DNA of 64,000 nt from Podocnemis expansa. Taxonomy: Eukaryota > Chordata > Testudines > Podocnemididae. The notes under the pieces are model-generated. The model was not told where the DNA came from and did no database searches. It saw only the letters and a list, made by a program, of their open reading frames with translations. Location: assembly GCA_007922195.1 (NCBI GenBank), contig ML681964.1, positions 843,150 through 907,149 on the forward strand. The letters run 5' to 3'. Positions 58,201 through 62,042 of this stretch are shown here, in pieces. A program made the translations under genes and the position numbers. Within the stretch, counting starts at the first letter, position 1. Each line of letters begins with the position of its first letter.

Positions 58201-58449
58201 ATCATCTGTCAACCTCTCTGCATACATGGACCTGATGGCAGATACTTCTGTTTCAAAAATGCTACATTGGTTTATTGCCCTTTTAAAAACTATCCTGTCA
58301 ACTGATATTTTTCCATCTTATTGAATTACCTGTTATAGTGTTAACTTTTTTCTCTTTTTTATTTGGGGTTAAGGCTGCTTCACTGATCCATCCTAAAGAG
58401 ATTCCTCCAGAGGCAATTCTTCTGGCTGTATATCTTGAACTACAGAATG
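448..58449 (+). CDS. CNOT10: CNOT10, CCR4-NOT complex subunit 10 (17 internal coding exons; gene runs off both sides)
   Basis: CNOT10 is a TPR-superhelix protein that pairs with CNOT11 and docks on the N-terminal part of CNOT1 in the cytoplasmic CCR4-NOT deadenylase complex (family knowledge). The joined exons read as one frame of 685 codons without a stop and match vertebrate CNOT10 from near its N terminus ([19 protein letters not shown]) to near its C terminus (AVYLELQNG). The human protein is about 744 residues, so the initiator exon lies upstream and the last exon downstream. TPR-like helical stretches include [18 protein letters not shown] and [20 protein letters not shown]. Exons: 448-542, 7677-7838, 8321-8471, 9469-9608, 10976-11062, 13352-13435, 14333-14450, 15993-16142, 17274-17476, 18712-18833, 19798-19974, 24136-24216, 52197-52310, 55167-55297, 56026-56061, 56165-56292, 58374-58449. 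The gene looks functional. Its introns are heavily loaded with transposons, intron 13 most of all (28 kb). Confidence 0.97.
1737..2250 (+). repeat. Partial LTR (U3 side), + orientation
   Basis: Starts TGTCAACGG and matches the reverse complement of 4812-5325 nearly base for base, including TATTTAAA, the GTCGACAAG segment and the ACACGAATTGCTGGCCGA block. Similarity ends near 2250, where - strand gag-side sequence begins. It therefore lacks the last roughly 800 bp of the LTR. Confidence 0.85.
2365..3061 (-). pseudogene. ERV gag remnant, downstream part (frames broken)
   Basis: Three open pieces on the - strand (3061-2843, 2824-2561, 2583-2365) lie downstream of the gag start region in different frames. 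Between them they show at least one frameshift and a stop. Features include Gln-rich QQQ runs and a segment ending in TTTETKT. They probably derive from the capsid side of gag, but I see no zinc knuckle and cannot name domains. The frame ends at the inverted LTR junction near 2250-2345. Confidence 0.5.
3285..3821 (-). pseudogene. ERV gag remnant, N-terminal/late-domain part
   Basis: An open stretch of 178 codons starts MGSLLKGH, with Gly at position 2 as in myristoylated matrix proteins. It lies about 180 bases after the PBS, where gag is expected. Near residue 150 it holds EPPPAYTPS, a PPxY-type late domain of the kind that recruits host budding factors. Pro-rich segments flank it. The frame stops at 3285 and the reading continues in another frame, so it is broken. 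Confidence 0.6.
3998..4015 (-). promoter_or_regulatory. Primer binding site, tRNA-Leu
   Basis: The - strand reads TGGTGTCAGAAGTGGGAT directly after the LTR's terminal CA. This is the complement of the 3' end of a vertebrate tRNA-Leu including CCA. It fixes both the orientation and the 3' border of the LTR. Confidence 0.88.
4135..4250. repeat. 46-bp tandem repeat, 2.5 copies, inside LTR
   Basis: Units start at 4135, 4181 and 4227, each beginning with ACCAA or ATCAA. The first two share AAGTCTAT followed by AAAACACTTATA. They diverge at several positions. Confidence 0.8.
4278..4385. repeat. 54-bp perfect tandem duplication inside LTR
   Basis: Units 4278-4331 and 4332-4385 are essentially identical and contain GGCCTTTTACTGCCTCAGCA. 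The near-identity suggests a recent duplication relative to the 46-bp array. Confidence 0.9.
5519..6644. mobile_element. Non-autonomous hAT transposon (1126 bp)
   Basis: An 8-bp target duplication ATTTAGAG lies at 5511-5518 and 6645-6652. Left terminus CATTGCTTCCCAGCC; right terminus (reverse complement) CAGTGGTTCCCAACC. The interior is GC-rich with a (GT)n run near 5980-5997. Overlapping open frames on both strands come from composition, and no transposase motif was seen. Confidence 0.9.
7677..7838 (+). CDS. CNOT10: CNOT10 exon 3
   Basis: 54 codons, phase 0 at both ends, flanked by ATACAG and GTAATG. It begins [11 protein letters not shown] and ends TLNHLKNQ, the first helical repeats of the TPR domain. 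It is strongly conserved with mammalian CNOT10. Confidence 0.96.
7839..8320 (+). other. CNOT10: CNOT10 intron 3
   Basis: Contains only a short hAT MITE (8161-8279). I see nothing else. Confidence 0.7.
8161..8279. mobile_element. Short hAT MITE (119 bp)
   Basis: Ends CAATAGTTTTTAAACC and (reverse complement) CAGTGATTTTCAGAC. Flanks GGGTATAG and GAATATAG agree at 6 of 8 positions, as expected for an old 8-bp duplication. Confidence 0.65.
8321..8471 (+). CDS. CNOT10: CNOT10 exon 4
   Basis: Acceptor TTTTTTGTAG, donor GTATGT. It encodes [19 protein letters not shown] and then a TPR-like pair, ending with Phe plus one base of the next Glu codon. Confidence 0.96.
8472..10975 (+). other. CNOT10: CNOT10 introns 4 and 5 with exon 5 between
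   Basis: Intron 4 (8472-9468) holds an 11-base G run at 8591 but no repeat I can name. In intron 5 (9609-10975) the stretch from about 9890 to 10520 is richer in GC and looks inserted. I could not find termini or coding motifs in it. Confidence 0.5.
9469..9608 (+). CDS. CNOT10: CNOT10 exon 5
   Basis: Acceptor TTTCATAG, donor GTAAGT. It encodes [20 protein letters not shown] and the start of an Asn-rich linker. The Asn/Lys linker differs from mammals, as expected for a disordered segment. Confidence 0.95.
10976..11062 (+). CDS. CNOT10: CNOT10 exon 6
   Basis: 29 codons, phase 0 at both ends, between GTGTTCAG and GTGAGG. It encodes the rest of the Asn-rich linker and [16 protein letters not shown]. 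Confidence 0.94.
11063..13351 (+). other. CNOT10: CNOT10 intron 6
   Basis: Two GC-richer blocks (about 11390-12040 and 12690-12900) stand out from the AT-rich intron. The second begins and ends with GGCCCTG-like motifs in opposite orientation (GCTGGCCCTG near 12739, GGATGGCCCTGG near 12857). That could be DNA-transposon remains but falls short of proof. Nothing coding was seen. Confidence 0.4.
13352..13435 (+). CDS. CNOT10: CNOT10 exon 7
   Basis: 28 codons, phase 0 at both ends, between TTTTAACAG and GTAAGT. Encodes [20 protein letters not shown], a near-invariant helical pair. Confidence 0.96.
14236..14283 (+). repeat. Penelope-tail fragment
   Basis: TTGTTTTACTGAAGTAGACT followed by AACACAGCTGCCCTTTTGG matches the extreme 3' tail seen at 32730-32777 and 34860-34902. 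Confidence 0.6.
14333..14450 (+). CDS. CNOT10: CNOT10 exon 8
   Basis: Acceptor CCTTCACAG, donor GTAAAA (weak after position 4). Encodes [20 protein letters not shown] onward to GFMKT plus one base of the Gly codon completed by the next exon. Confidence 0.96.
14451..15992 (+). other. CNOT10: CNOT10 intron 8
   Basis: AT-rich and free of recognised repeats. It carries one - strand open frame of 128 codons (14971-15357) that I do not recognise; see findings. Confidence 0.5.
15993..16142 (+). CDS. CNOT10: CNOT10 exon 9
   Basis: Acceptor TTCTCTCAG, donor GTAAGG. Encodes [20 protein letters not shown] and a TPR repeat, ending STDP plus one base. Confidence 0.96.
16143..17273 (+). other. CNOT10: CNOT10 intron 9
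   Basis: AT-rich with a GTTTGTTTGTTTGTTTG run near 16228-16246. I see no gene or mobile element. Confidence 0.5.
17274..17476 (+). CDS. CNOT10: CNOT10 exon 10
   Basis: The longest exon here (203 bases). Acceptor TTTTACAG, donor GTACGT after a G run. Encodes [20 protein letters not shown] and a further TPR pair ending CCIAANKG. Confidence 0.96.
17477..18711 (+). other. CNOT10: CNOT10 intron 10
   Basis: Contains the hammerhead-like Penelope tail at 18375-18465. A block near 17580-17700 ends in GAGAACCCATG and might be a decayed hAT end, but no partner terminus was found. Confidence 0.5.
18375..18465 (-). ncRNA. Penelope 3' tail with hammerhead-like core
   Basis: On the - strand: the box CTGACGA (18445-18439), a stem-loop with arms GTGGG and CCCAT, and then GAAA (18421-18418). 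This is the CUGANGA...GAAA layout of a hammerhead ribozyme catalytic core. GTTTATGCCC and the usual tail AGTCTTTAAACTGCCAC follow. Penelope-like elements are known to carry short hammerheads in their terminal repeats. Of the tails in this window, this one keeps both core boxes best. Stem III is short and weak, so activity is uncertain. Confidence 0.55.
18712..18833 (+). CDS. CNOT10: CNOT10 exon 11
   Basis: Acceptor TTCCTTTAG, donor GTAAGT. Encodes [20 protein letters not shown] through YN. The Asn codon is split 2/1 over the next intron. Confidence 0.96.
18834..19797 (+). other. CNOT10: CNOT10 intron 11
   Basis: Plain AT-rich intron. No repeat or gene was seen. Confidence 0.5.
19798..19974 (+). 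CDS. CNOT10: CNOT10 exon 12
   Basis: Acceptor TTTTAAG, donor GTAACC. Encodes [20 protein letters not shown], then an acidic/Ser-rich variable linker, ending in the middle of a Ser codon. Confidence 0.95.
20350..20705. mobile_element. MITE with TCTACACT-type termini
   Basis: Begins CCTGGTCTAGACC and ends with TTTAAATGTAGCCATCCC. It has internal segments (GATGTAGCTATGCTGATCTA, CTCTCAGGGAGAGG, GTCTACACTG) shared with 27120-27365 and 45195-45471. Such short DNA-transposon-like repeats are common in turtles and crocodilians. The family name is uncertain. Confidence 0.55.
21346..21373. repeat. Poly-T run (28 T)
   Basis: An uninterrupted T run in intron 12, preceded by GTGAC and followed by ATGTG. 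It may be the tail of an antisense retroposed fragment, but no body was recognised. Confidence 0.8.
21846..23432 (+). mobile_element. Internally deleted DIRS1-like element
   Basis: The left part (TGCTCCACTGTGAATATGCC through CTCTCAGTTCTC) matches the DIRS inverted terminal repeat. The right part, read in reverse (TGCTCAACTGTAGTTGGG through TATAACATGAGGAG), matches it again in opposite orientation. It ends in GAAGAACCATTGTTAGTTCC, similar to other DIRS 3' ends. Between them lies only a decayed gag-like segment. RT, RNase H and recombinase are missing. Roughly 1.6 kb remains of an expected 5-6 kb. Confidence 0.65.
22287..22514 (+). pseudogene. DIRS gag-like remnant
   Basis: A 75-codon open piece rich in Lys, Ser and Gln ([20 protein letters not shown]) just inside the left terminal repeat, where the gag ORF starts in the intact elements. 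The Cys/His box is not preserved. Confidence 0.35.
24018..24038. repeat. Poly-A run (21 A)
   Basis: Simple A run about 100 bases before the exon 13 acceptor. Confidence 0.8.
24136..24216 (+). CDS. CNOT10: CNOT10 exon 13 (NAGNAG acceptor)
   Basis: Encodes [20 protein letters not shown] and QELENL. The acceptor reads TTCAGCAG, so an alternative start at 24139 is possible and would drop one Ser in frame. The upstream AG keeps the SSKS run known from mammals, so I chose it. Donor GTAAGT opens the 28-kb intron. Confidence 0.94.
24581..25665. mobile_element. hAT element, outer copy
   Basis: Left end CAGTGGTTCCCAATCTGTGA; right end, reversed, TTGGTTCCCAACCTTTTCG. The body is interrupted by a second hAT at 24705-25468. 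No clean 8-bp duplication remains at the outer edges. Confidence 0.7.
24705..25468. mobile_element. hAT element, inner copy (764 bp)
   Basis: Termini CAGGGGTGTCAAACTTGC and (reversed) CAGAGATGTCAAACATTC. Flanks CTATAAAT (24697-24704) and CTCTCAAT (25469-25476) agree at 6 of 8. Inside is a poly-T run at about 25194-25215. Open frames on both strands look accidental. Confidence 0.75.
26480..26522. repeat. ATTAT microsatellite
   Basis: Repeats of TATAT/ATTATATT inside an AT-rich intron. Confidence 0.7.
27120..27365. mobile_element. MITE with TCTACACT-type terminus
   Basis: Starts GCTATGTCTACACTACAGCC, shows GTTGCTCAGGGATTTGAATG and GTGCAGCTGCCCTGCTG, and ends near ATACAGATATGGCC. Same family as 20350-20705 and 45195-45471, with a decayed right end. 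Confidence 0.5.
28626..28845 (-). repeat. DIRS terminal repeat (3' copy of the antisense element)
   Basis: Reads inward from CTGTAACTAGAGGTTC through GATCCCTATCTGGATTCC to CAGTTCCCTCTTAC, a layout shared with the other DIRS ends in the window. It preserves the empty site of the Penelope insertion, near 28757-28790. Confidence 0.7.
29950..30399 (-). pseudogene. DIRS tyrosine recombinase, N-terminal block (decayed)
   Basis: An open stretch of 149 codons on the - strand contains [14 protein letters not shown] followed by [11 protein letters not shown], a pattern typical of the segment before the catalytic domain in vertebrate DIRS recombinases. Arg/His/Tyr catalytic residues were not located in this copy. 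Confidence 0.6.
31200..31760 (-). pseudogene. DIRS reverse transcriptase (decayed)
   Basis: Reading the - strand in pieces gives DLKDMYFHV (palm motif A region), [10 protein letters not shown] (motif B region), [15 protein letters not shown] (motif C with YLDD-like Asp pair) and NKDKSTPIP with FLGV. The order matches DIRS RT. Frame breaks separate the pieces, so it is dead. Confidence 0.7.
32545..32780. repeat. Two Penelope tails, head to head
   Basis: A - strand tail at about 32545-32630 (reverse reads GCATCCAATGAAGTGG, then CCCATGAAAAC) abuts a + strand tail at about 32640-32780 (GCATCTGATAAAGTGGG, then CCACAAAAGCTCAC, ending CTGCCCTTTTGG). Each has one damaged hammerhead-like box. The pairing recalls the inverted terminal repeats of Penelope elements. 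Confidence 0.6.
33466..33747 (+). pseudogene. Penelope reverse transcriptase, C-terminal part
   Basis: Open frame reading [14 protein letters not shown], then [15 protein letters not shown] and [13 protein letters not shown]. The usual YxDD has become YIDN, so the second metal-binding Asp is lost. A stop follows at 33747 and the frame resumes after about 230 bases. Confidence 0.8.
33980..34387 (+). pseudogene. Penelope linker and GIY-YIG endonuclease start
   Basis: Contains [11 protein letters not shown], a Cys-rich motif typical of the segment between RT and endonuclease in Penelope proteins. Then come IYAIMCRKC and LYVG. A TAA replaces the expected Glu codon after YVG, cutting the nuclease; homologous sequence ([13 protein letters not shown]) continues past the stop in the same frame. 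Confidence 0.75.
34780..34902 (+). ncRNA. Penelope 3' tail, hammerhead-like but core-mutated
   Basis: CTGATGA (34789-34795), a stem with arms ATGGG and CCCAC, and then AAAA where GAAA is expected. Then GCTCATGCAATAAATG, GTTAGTC and the shared tail CTAGACTAACAGGGCTGCCC. Loss of the core G predicts little self-cleavage. Confidence 0.55.
35416..35435. repeat. (GTTTT)n microsatellite
   Basis: Four perfect GTTTT units after a T run, in intron 13. Confidence 0.75.
36285..36813. mobile_element. GC-rich block with imperfect terminal inverted repeats
   Basis: Starts GGGACCTGTTACCGCGTG and ends, reversed, GGGACCAGTTTACGCGTG: 15 of 18 positions agree. The interior is strongly GC-rich, unlike the AT-rich intron. 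Target duplication is unclear, though both flanks carry a short motif leading into a G run. Possibly an unclassified non-autonomous DNA transposon. Confidence 0.4.
37736..38704. other. GC-rich insertion inside the old CR1
   Basis: Pyrimidine-rich, GC-rich sequence of unknown origin that includes the mariner-like element 38128-38417. Its own borders are not clear. Open frames on both strands reflect composition. Confidence 0.4.
38128..38417. mobile_element. Mariner-like MITE with TA flanks
   Basis: Ends GGGTTATCAGATCC and (reversed) GGGTTACCAGATGTGC, flanked on both sides by TA. Contains AAGGAGGACATTGGAGGACA near the left end and its inverted partner near the right. Confidence 0.6.
38893..38972 (+). 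repeat. Short CR1 3'-end fragment
   Basis: TAGATGGGCTATTGGGGTCT followed by GACCCAGTATGACCATTCTT, ending ATTCTTACATTCTTT, is the 3' end of a CR1 family, in + orientation inside the older antisense CR1. Confidence 0.6.
39224..39412 (+). repeat. DIRS left terminal repeat
   Basis: From TTCTTCATCGAGCAGTG to CTCAGTTCCCTC. Reverse complement of about 44842-45030, sharing CCGCACCCGGAATTGGAGAT and GTAGCGGGGAGAGGAG. Confidence 0.85.
39521..40540 (+). CDS. DIRS gag-like ORF1 with N-terminal Cys/His box
   Basis: 339 codons. Near the N terminus are CASC, then CVRCLGEAH, then CQHCHN, a zinc-ribbon-like array followed by a basic RKDRERKLK stretch. The middle is Pro/Ala/Ser/Thr-rich and disordered. It ends at 40540, but homologous gag sequence continues in later frames (40611, 41109), so the original ORF was longer and this one is truncated by a stop. 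Confidence 0.75.
   Translation: MTEQTLNQATMAKMPNSSGFKRCASCKEAMQALDGHKSCVRCLGEAHLSQKCQHCHNLTSRTRKDRERKLKLLLLEGALRPALDPCSSPQLSEGAHKRQSALSSPVPAKKSKGTDTTIKNLQLEPPSGMVNPARADPSKSLKSDHACSTKVAALTAMLATATAANSAPAITVLLITAPQTLSTNPVPYAVLTPARHPAPQFFSPALTIFSNTAQLPLQQPDTWLLATPLPQQDNPQASPLEPWHRKHKNTTKHTDLREDLDIHSSPISPLFQSDFSHTSPSSTLCSSRRLPSSGSSSPILLEPATQQVLQLTMPNPSTSYPWPYPPWFFLPPCTGGELY
40611..41678 (+). pseudogene. DIRS gag-like ORF1, C-terminal pieces
   Basis: Two open pieces (40611-40844 and 41109-41678) contain [19 protein letters not shown] and [20 protein letters not shown]. Both are matched closely in the second DIRS at 61278-62042, where they are in one frame. The gap at 40845-41108 holds the same protein broken by shifts. 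Ends in a Gln/Arg-rich tail. Confidence 0.7.
41713..42552 (+). pseudogene. DIRS reverse transcriptase
   Basis: Pieces 41713-41940, 41805-42056 and 42085-42552 are in shifting frames. The last carries [14 protein letters not shown] (motif A with catalytic Asp), YTVLPFGLC (motif B) and [12 protein letters not shown] (motif C, YLDD intact), then [10 protein letters not shown]. At least two frame breaks lie upstream of the palm, and a TAG at 42550 cuts the thumb. Confidence 0.8.
42700..43500 (+). pseudogene. DIRS RNase H and following conserved segment
   Basis: Reading in frame from about 42820 gives [21 protein letters not shown] and RIRTDNKT, the Asp-Glu-Asp set of RNase H. Then [20 protein letters not shown] (about 43240-43300) follows, a segment conserved after RNase H in vertebrate DIRS. 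Stops at 42840 and near 43098 and frame changes break it. Confidence 0.7.
43600..44670 (+). pseudogene. DIRS tyrosine recombinase
   Basis: RVGEIAAL (about 44069-44092), preceded by a TGA where Arg is expected, marks the first catalytic Arg region. HSTR (44455-44466) is the HxxR motif and AKHYAL (Tyr 44563-44565) holds the nucleophile. The C-terminal 125 codons (44290-44667) are open; the N-terminal part is broken by stops. Confidence 0.75.
44681..44788 (+). repeat. DIRS internal complementary region
   Basis: The first half (through CGATGAAGAA) is the reverse complement of the left end. The second half (ATGGAGGTTACTCACC onward) is the reverse complement of the right end. This is the template that lets DIRS circularise during reverse transcription (family knowledge). 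Confidence 0.85.
44842..45076 (+). repeat. DIRS right terminal repeat
   Basis: Inverted copy of the left repeat, extended by about 45 bases to GGTGAGTAACCTCCAT. Flanking CR1-like sequence resumes after it. Confidence 0.82.
45195..45471. mobile_element. MITE with TCTACACT-type termini
   Basis: Left CCTAGTCTACACTAAAAAG, right (reversed) GGGGCCTGTCTACACTTAAA. It interrupts the old CR1 exactly, with TAG on both sides as a possible 3-bp duplication, which would fit a PIF/Harbinger-type element. Confidence 0.65.
45831..45847. repeat. Poly-A run
   Basis: 17 A followed by a further A-rich stretch to about 45868. Confidence 0.8.
46196..46228. repeat. (TG)n microsatellite
   Basis: Sixteen TG units. 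A second mixed GATA/TA/GT array follows at about 46243-46320. Confidence 0.9.
48215..48853. mobile_element. Very GC-rich hAT element (639 bp)
   Basis: A perfect 8-bp duplication TGTGAGAA lies at 48207-48214 and 48854-48861. Termini CAATGTTCCCTCTGAG and (reversed) CAATGTTCCCTCTAAG. The interior is C-rich (about 48265-48600) with Pro/Ala-coding look-alike frames on both strands. A near-palindrome, GAGCATGCCCAGATTTTC with GGGCATGCTCCG, lies near 48675-48710. Confidence 0.92.
49097..49661 (-). pseudogene. CR1 ORF2, C-terminal part
   Basis: Two overlapping frames (49661-49332 and 49438-49097) meet at a T7 run near 49408-49414. They carry [46 protein letters not shown] and then [20 protein letters not shown]. 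The end VKPWN is followed by a stop where CR1 continues LPREVV. Confidence 0.88.
49671..50915 (-). pseudogene. CR1 ORF2, reverse transcriptase
   Basis: 414 codons from the first Met; the frame is open further up, to about 51005. Shows [49 protein letters not shown] (motif A), [20 protein letters not shown] (motif B) and [13 protein letters not shown] (motif C, FADD intact). It ends at a TGA that sits where Arg is usual, consistent with CpG decay; the frame continues after it. Confidence 0.92.
50974..51546 (-). pseudogene. CR1 ORF2, endonuclease C-terminal half
   Basis: Contains [31 protein letters not shown] (Asp-Asn catalytic pair) and [11 protein letters not shown] (SDH motif) of the APE-type endonuclease that nicks the target. 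The N-terminal half of the domain is absent through 5' truncation. A one-base shift near 51005 throws the frame to a stop. Confidence 0.88.
52197..52310 (+). CDS. CNOT10: CNOT10 exon 14
   Basis: Acceptor CCTCTTCCAG, donor GTAAGT. The first base completes the split Arg codon. Encodes [20 protein letters not shown] and [10 protein letters not shown]. It is intact despite the 28-kb transposon-filled intron before it. Confidence 0.96.
52311..55166 (+). other. CNOT10: CNOT10 intron 14
   Basis: Holds the Tigger-like MITE (52501-52868). A GC-richer block at about 54510-54810 was seen but not classified. The rest is plain. Confidence 0.5.
52501..52868. mobile_element. Tigger-like mariner MITE (368 bp)
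   Basis: Termini CAGGTAGTCCTCACTTAGTG and (reversed) CAGCTAGTCCTCACTTAGTG differ at one base and are flanked by TA on both sides. Sub-terminal GGTCACTAAACGAG occurs at both ends, on opposite strands relative to the tips. No transposase is left. Confidence 0.85.
55167..55297 (+). CDS. CNOT10: CNOT10 exon 15
   Basis: Acceptor GTTGTAG. Encodes [20 protein letters not shown] through SNDQDQ. The donor GTTAAT lacks the usual A at +3 and G at +5, and is the weakest in the gene. Confidence 0.95.
56026..56061 (+). CDS. CNOT10: CNOT10 exon 16 (36-base microexon)
   Basis: Between TTTCTACAG and GTAAGT. Encodes [12 protein letters not shown] with split codons at both ends. Skipping it would keep the frame. 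The following intron is only 103 bases. Confidence 0.93.
56165..56292 (+). CDS. CNOT10: CNOT10 exon 17
   Basis: Acceptor TTTCTTTCAG, donor GTGAAA. Encodes [20 protein letters not shown] and the TPR-like [20 protein letters not shown], ending LHQ on a codon boundary. Confidence 0.96.
56293..58373 (+). other. CNOT10: CNOT10 intron 17
   Basis: No gene, RNA or mobile element was recognised. A C12-type run occurs near 56446-56457. Confidence 0.5.
58374..58449 (+). CDS. CNOT10: CNOT10 exon 18
   Basis: Acceptor GGGTTAAG, donor GTAAAT. Encodes [20 protein letters not shown] to LELQN plus one base. The final exon (C-terminal repeats and stop) was not found before 64000 and must lie beyond the DIRS at 59860. 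Confidence 0.95.
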
Positions 58450-59859
58450 GTAAATAATTTTAGCAACTTTTTAAAATAATTTTAACTTAGCAGGAGCTCG
58501 CAGTGCTTCTTATGCTCTTTGCATTTAATTATTATTTTAGACATTACTCTGAAGCTTACCAAGGAATCTCCCAACATTTTAAGCCAAAGCAGTAGATTAA
58601 AGACTTCAATAATACCAGAAATATACTGTCTATTTAGGTTTTGAGTGCAGACTTGTGGTGCAGGCTGTATGATTAATTGTTGCCCATACTTCTGGTCCAG
58701 AGTTGTCTTTGTTGCCTTTCTATGCAAGTATGTTTGTGTATACATCTGTATATGCCTTTAGGTAGTATCATTGTTGTTATCTCTTTGTAAGTTTTTATGC
58801 TTCCTTTGTAACTGATAAATACTTATTTTGGCACAAGGACTAGTAGCTTAAATTACACTGCTGGCTTGGCAGTTCCTGCAGTAGTTAAGACTTAAAAACT
58901 ATGTCTAGTGTAAATCTGTTCTTACATACACATACATTTCCTAAGCATTCATCATCTAGGCTGAAACTTTCCATGTATTGTCTCTCTCCAAAAACAATCT
59001 ATCTTGAAAAATTTGAACAAAATCTTATTGGTTAGTGAGTTATGGGAGATTGAATGGTGAGAAAGTGTACACACTTTCTTGTACCTTTGTATGAAGAAGT
59101 TCTAAAAGATGGTGAGGTTCTTTTTAAGGGACATCAACTTGAAATCCCATTACACTTCCAGAAATGAGTTTCGTATCACATACCCCTCAGTCATCGTCAA
59201 GCTGGTATTATCCTTCAGTTCCTTGTCCACATGCACATTTGCCTCATGCACTTGAGTCTAGAATATTTAGCTCAGCAGCTTTCCCAGGGCTTGAAATTAG
59301 GGGAGTGCAGGGAGAGGTGGGGAGGTGTTGGGGTGCTCACTAAATTGGTATAATACTGTTACTTGCTGACAACTGGCGTGAGGGTGTTGAGGAAATCCTC
59401 TGATTATGGTCCATATTGAAGGCATGTTAGGGCAGAGAGCACTGCACTCCTTCATTCCTTTTAATCACCCTGGTTTGAGTTGGAGCTCATTCCCTGTACA
59501 GCTGCCAGCAACATGTTACCGCATAGTTAATAGTTGTAACAGTTTTTAATAGTTTTATATGATATGATATATATATATATATGGATAGATTAAAGTTTTA
59601 ACTTAGTTTGACTCAGTCAAGTTCCAGGATGATCTTGTCATAGTCTCCTGGGTTTCAGTATTGCCTCTCACACAAAGGGGCCGTGCCTATAGCTGACGGT
59701 CATACAAAATGCCTTTTTTTTTAATCCCCAGGAAATGTGCAATTTGTAAGTCCTTTAAATCCTGTATGAAAGAGGACAAGGAGGCATGCCTACAATTGTT
59801 TTGTGAACAAATCCATGAGACCAGCCTCATCCTGGGCTTTCTGATTCCCTATCCTCCTG
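58450..59859 (+). other. CNOT10: CNOT10 intron 18, part before DIRS
   Basis: 58450-59140 is plain. From about 59140 to 59859 there may be a decayed DIRS 5' part: a TCAGTTCCTTG motif, an AT microsatellite at 59565-59582, then KCAICK with later Cys/His spacing (about 59735-59825) that recalls the gag box of the intact DIRS. Confidence 0.35.
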
Positions 59860-60239
59860 TTCTTCGATGAGCAGTGCTCCTGACTGCTCCACTCTGGGTG
59901 CGTGCGCAGCACCGCACTCTGGTTCGGAGATTTCTAACAGCAGTGGCTCAGGTAGTGGAGAGAGGAGGCTCAGGCGCTGCTTCCCACTGTTGGTGACATC
60001 AGCACCTCCCTCTCTCCACTGTGCCTCCTCAGTTCCTTTCTACTGCCTCCAGCTCTGGACAGTCACTGGTGGCTCCTCTTTAGTGATCCTGAAAGAGAAG
60101 AAGGAACAAAGGTTTAGAAAGATTAGAAAGACAGGTTCAAGAATGAAAAAAGAAGAACTAAACAAAAAAACAAAAAAAAACAAACAAACAAACAAAAAAA
60201 ACCCCAAACATCGTGGACAGGCAACTGGCGTTAACTACA

Positions 60240-60383
60240 ATGCCTAACTCATCCGGTTTCAAATGCTGTGATATCTGTAAAGATGCAATGCCAGCCTCAG
60301 ACGGCCACCATTCCTGTATAAAGTGTTTAGGTGAAGCACATGTGGCTCAAAAATGCCAACATTGCCACAACCTTACTTCATGA
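60240..60383 (+). pseudogene. DIRS gag N-terminal Cys/His box
   Basis: Starts [17 protein letters not shown] and has CIKCLGEAH and CQHCHN, as in the 39224 copy. A TGA at 60381-60383 sits where Arg is expected after NLTS (CGA to TGA by CpG decay), and [15 protein letters not shown] continues in the same frame. It may be a single-base kill. Confidence 0.75.
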
Positions 60384-61277
60384 ACGAGAAAGGACAGGGA
60401 GAGAAAATTGAAACCCCTCTTGTTAGAGGGTTCCCTGCGTCCTGCCTCAGATCCAGGCGCCTCTCCGCATATATCTGAGAGAGAGCACAAGCGCCACTCT
60501 GCTGCGTCGTCCCCAGTACCTCACAAAAAGTCTTAACAAGGCTGGTGGGGAACAAAAATCCTTGCAGCAGGAGCCCAGGTCTAAAAAGGTGTACCCTGCA
60601 AGAGCGGACACCTCCAGCGCTGCTAAACTGCTTTCGGAACCGAATGCGGCACCGCCAGATGCTACAGCATGGCATTCAATGCCGCAGGTTACCGCACCAC
60701 TCCTGTCACCATCAGCAGCACCGCTGCTCTTCCTGGCCCCGAACACGGTGCCACCCCCAGCGCAAACTCCTTATTTGCCAGTGGCATCGTTGGCTGTGGC
60801 TCCTGCAGTTCCGCAATTACCACCCCAGTCTGGTCCGATCTTGGCACCTCTGGCACCGCAGCAGATCGCGCTGCGGGCGCCCCCTGGGGCTAAGAAGCAT
60901 ACATCAAAATCTAAACATACTAGCATGGAGCAGGACCTTACAATCCATCCTGCTCCAGTCTCACCATTATTCCAAACACTCTTCTATAAGTAGTCTATCG
61001 GACGCGTCAATGTCTCCAGGAGGCTCTTCTTCGTCTGCCTCTTCAGATTCAACACCGGTCTTCCCTATTCCACAGTCGTTGGCACTGGCTCCAGCAGACA
61101 CTACCCTGGCCATATCCACTGTGGATGCTGTACCCTCATCCTTCAGATATCAGTTATGCTAATTGGCCATATCAACAGGGGTTTCAGTACCCGGGTAATC
61201 CTGGTCCAGTAACCATACCTGTACCACAAGGGTTATATGTCCCTACTCAGTAGCAGCAAGTATTACCTACTACAAGT

Positions 61278-62042
61278 GTGCATGACACCACTCCTCAAAC
61301 GTTGGATCCCACAACCGACCAGCCACCCTCAGATGACCTTAAACAATTTAGAGAACTATTTAAACGTGCGGCTGACTCCGTGAATATCTCCCTTAACGAT
61401 AATCCTACGCGGCAACATAGATTATACAAGATCTTACAGGCATCAGGTTCTAGCAAATCAGCCCTACCGATGGGCGAAGGGTTAATGGAACCCGCAGCTG
61501 AAATTTGGCAAGTGCCTGCCTCCGTGCCTCCCTCAAATAAGAAAACGGATAATAAATACTTCATTGTCCCTAAAGGGAATGAATTCTTATTTAATCATCC
61601 ACAGCTGAACTCTCTCATGATTGAGGCAGCTAACCAACGGGCTAGGCAATCATTCTCAAAGCCTAACCCCACCAACAAGGAAACAGAAAATTGGATACAC
61701 TTGGGAGAAAAGTTTACACCTCAGCAGCACTCCAGTTCAGAATTGCGAATTATATTGCCCTGCTCTCGAACTATGATCATGAGTTGTACACCAAACTCAG
61801 AACTAACAGATTTTATTCCAAAGGACAAACGTGAACAATTTAATCTTCTAATCACAGAGGGTCAGGTTGTTGTGAGGACAGCTCTTCAAGCCTCGATTGA
61901 TTCAGCTGATGTTGCTGCCAGAACTCTGGGCACCGCTATTGTCATGAGAAGTTCTTCATGGCTTCACGCTGCTGACCTACCAAAACAAATGCAACGTACC
62001 ATTGAGGACCTCCCCTTTGAGAAGGACACCTTTATTTGCTAA
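61278..62042 (+). CDS. DIRS gag-like ORF1, C-terminal part
   Basis: 254 codons with [59 protein letters not shown] and MQRTIEDLPFEKD. The order and spacing match the broken pieces at 40611-41678. The upstream part (60560-61277) is in other frames, so gag as a whole is interrupted. Confidence 0.7.
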   Translation: MHDTTPQTLDPTTDQPPSDDLKQFRELFKRAADSVNISLNDNPTRQHRLYKILQASGSSKSALPMGEGLMEPAAEIWQVPASVPPSNKKTDNKYFIVPKGNEFLFNHPQLNSLMIEAANQRARQSFSKPNPTNKETENWIHLGEKFTPQQHSSSELRIILPCSRTMIMSCTPNSELTDFIPKDKREQFNLLITEGQVVVRTALQASIDSADVAARTLGTAIVMRSSSWLHAADLPKQMQRTIEDLPFEKDTFIC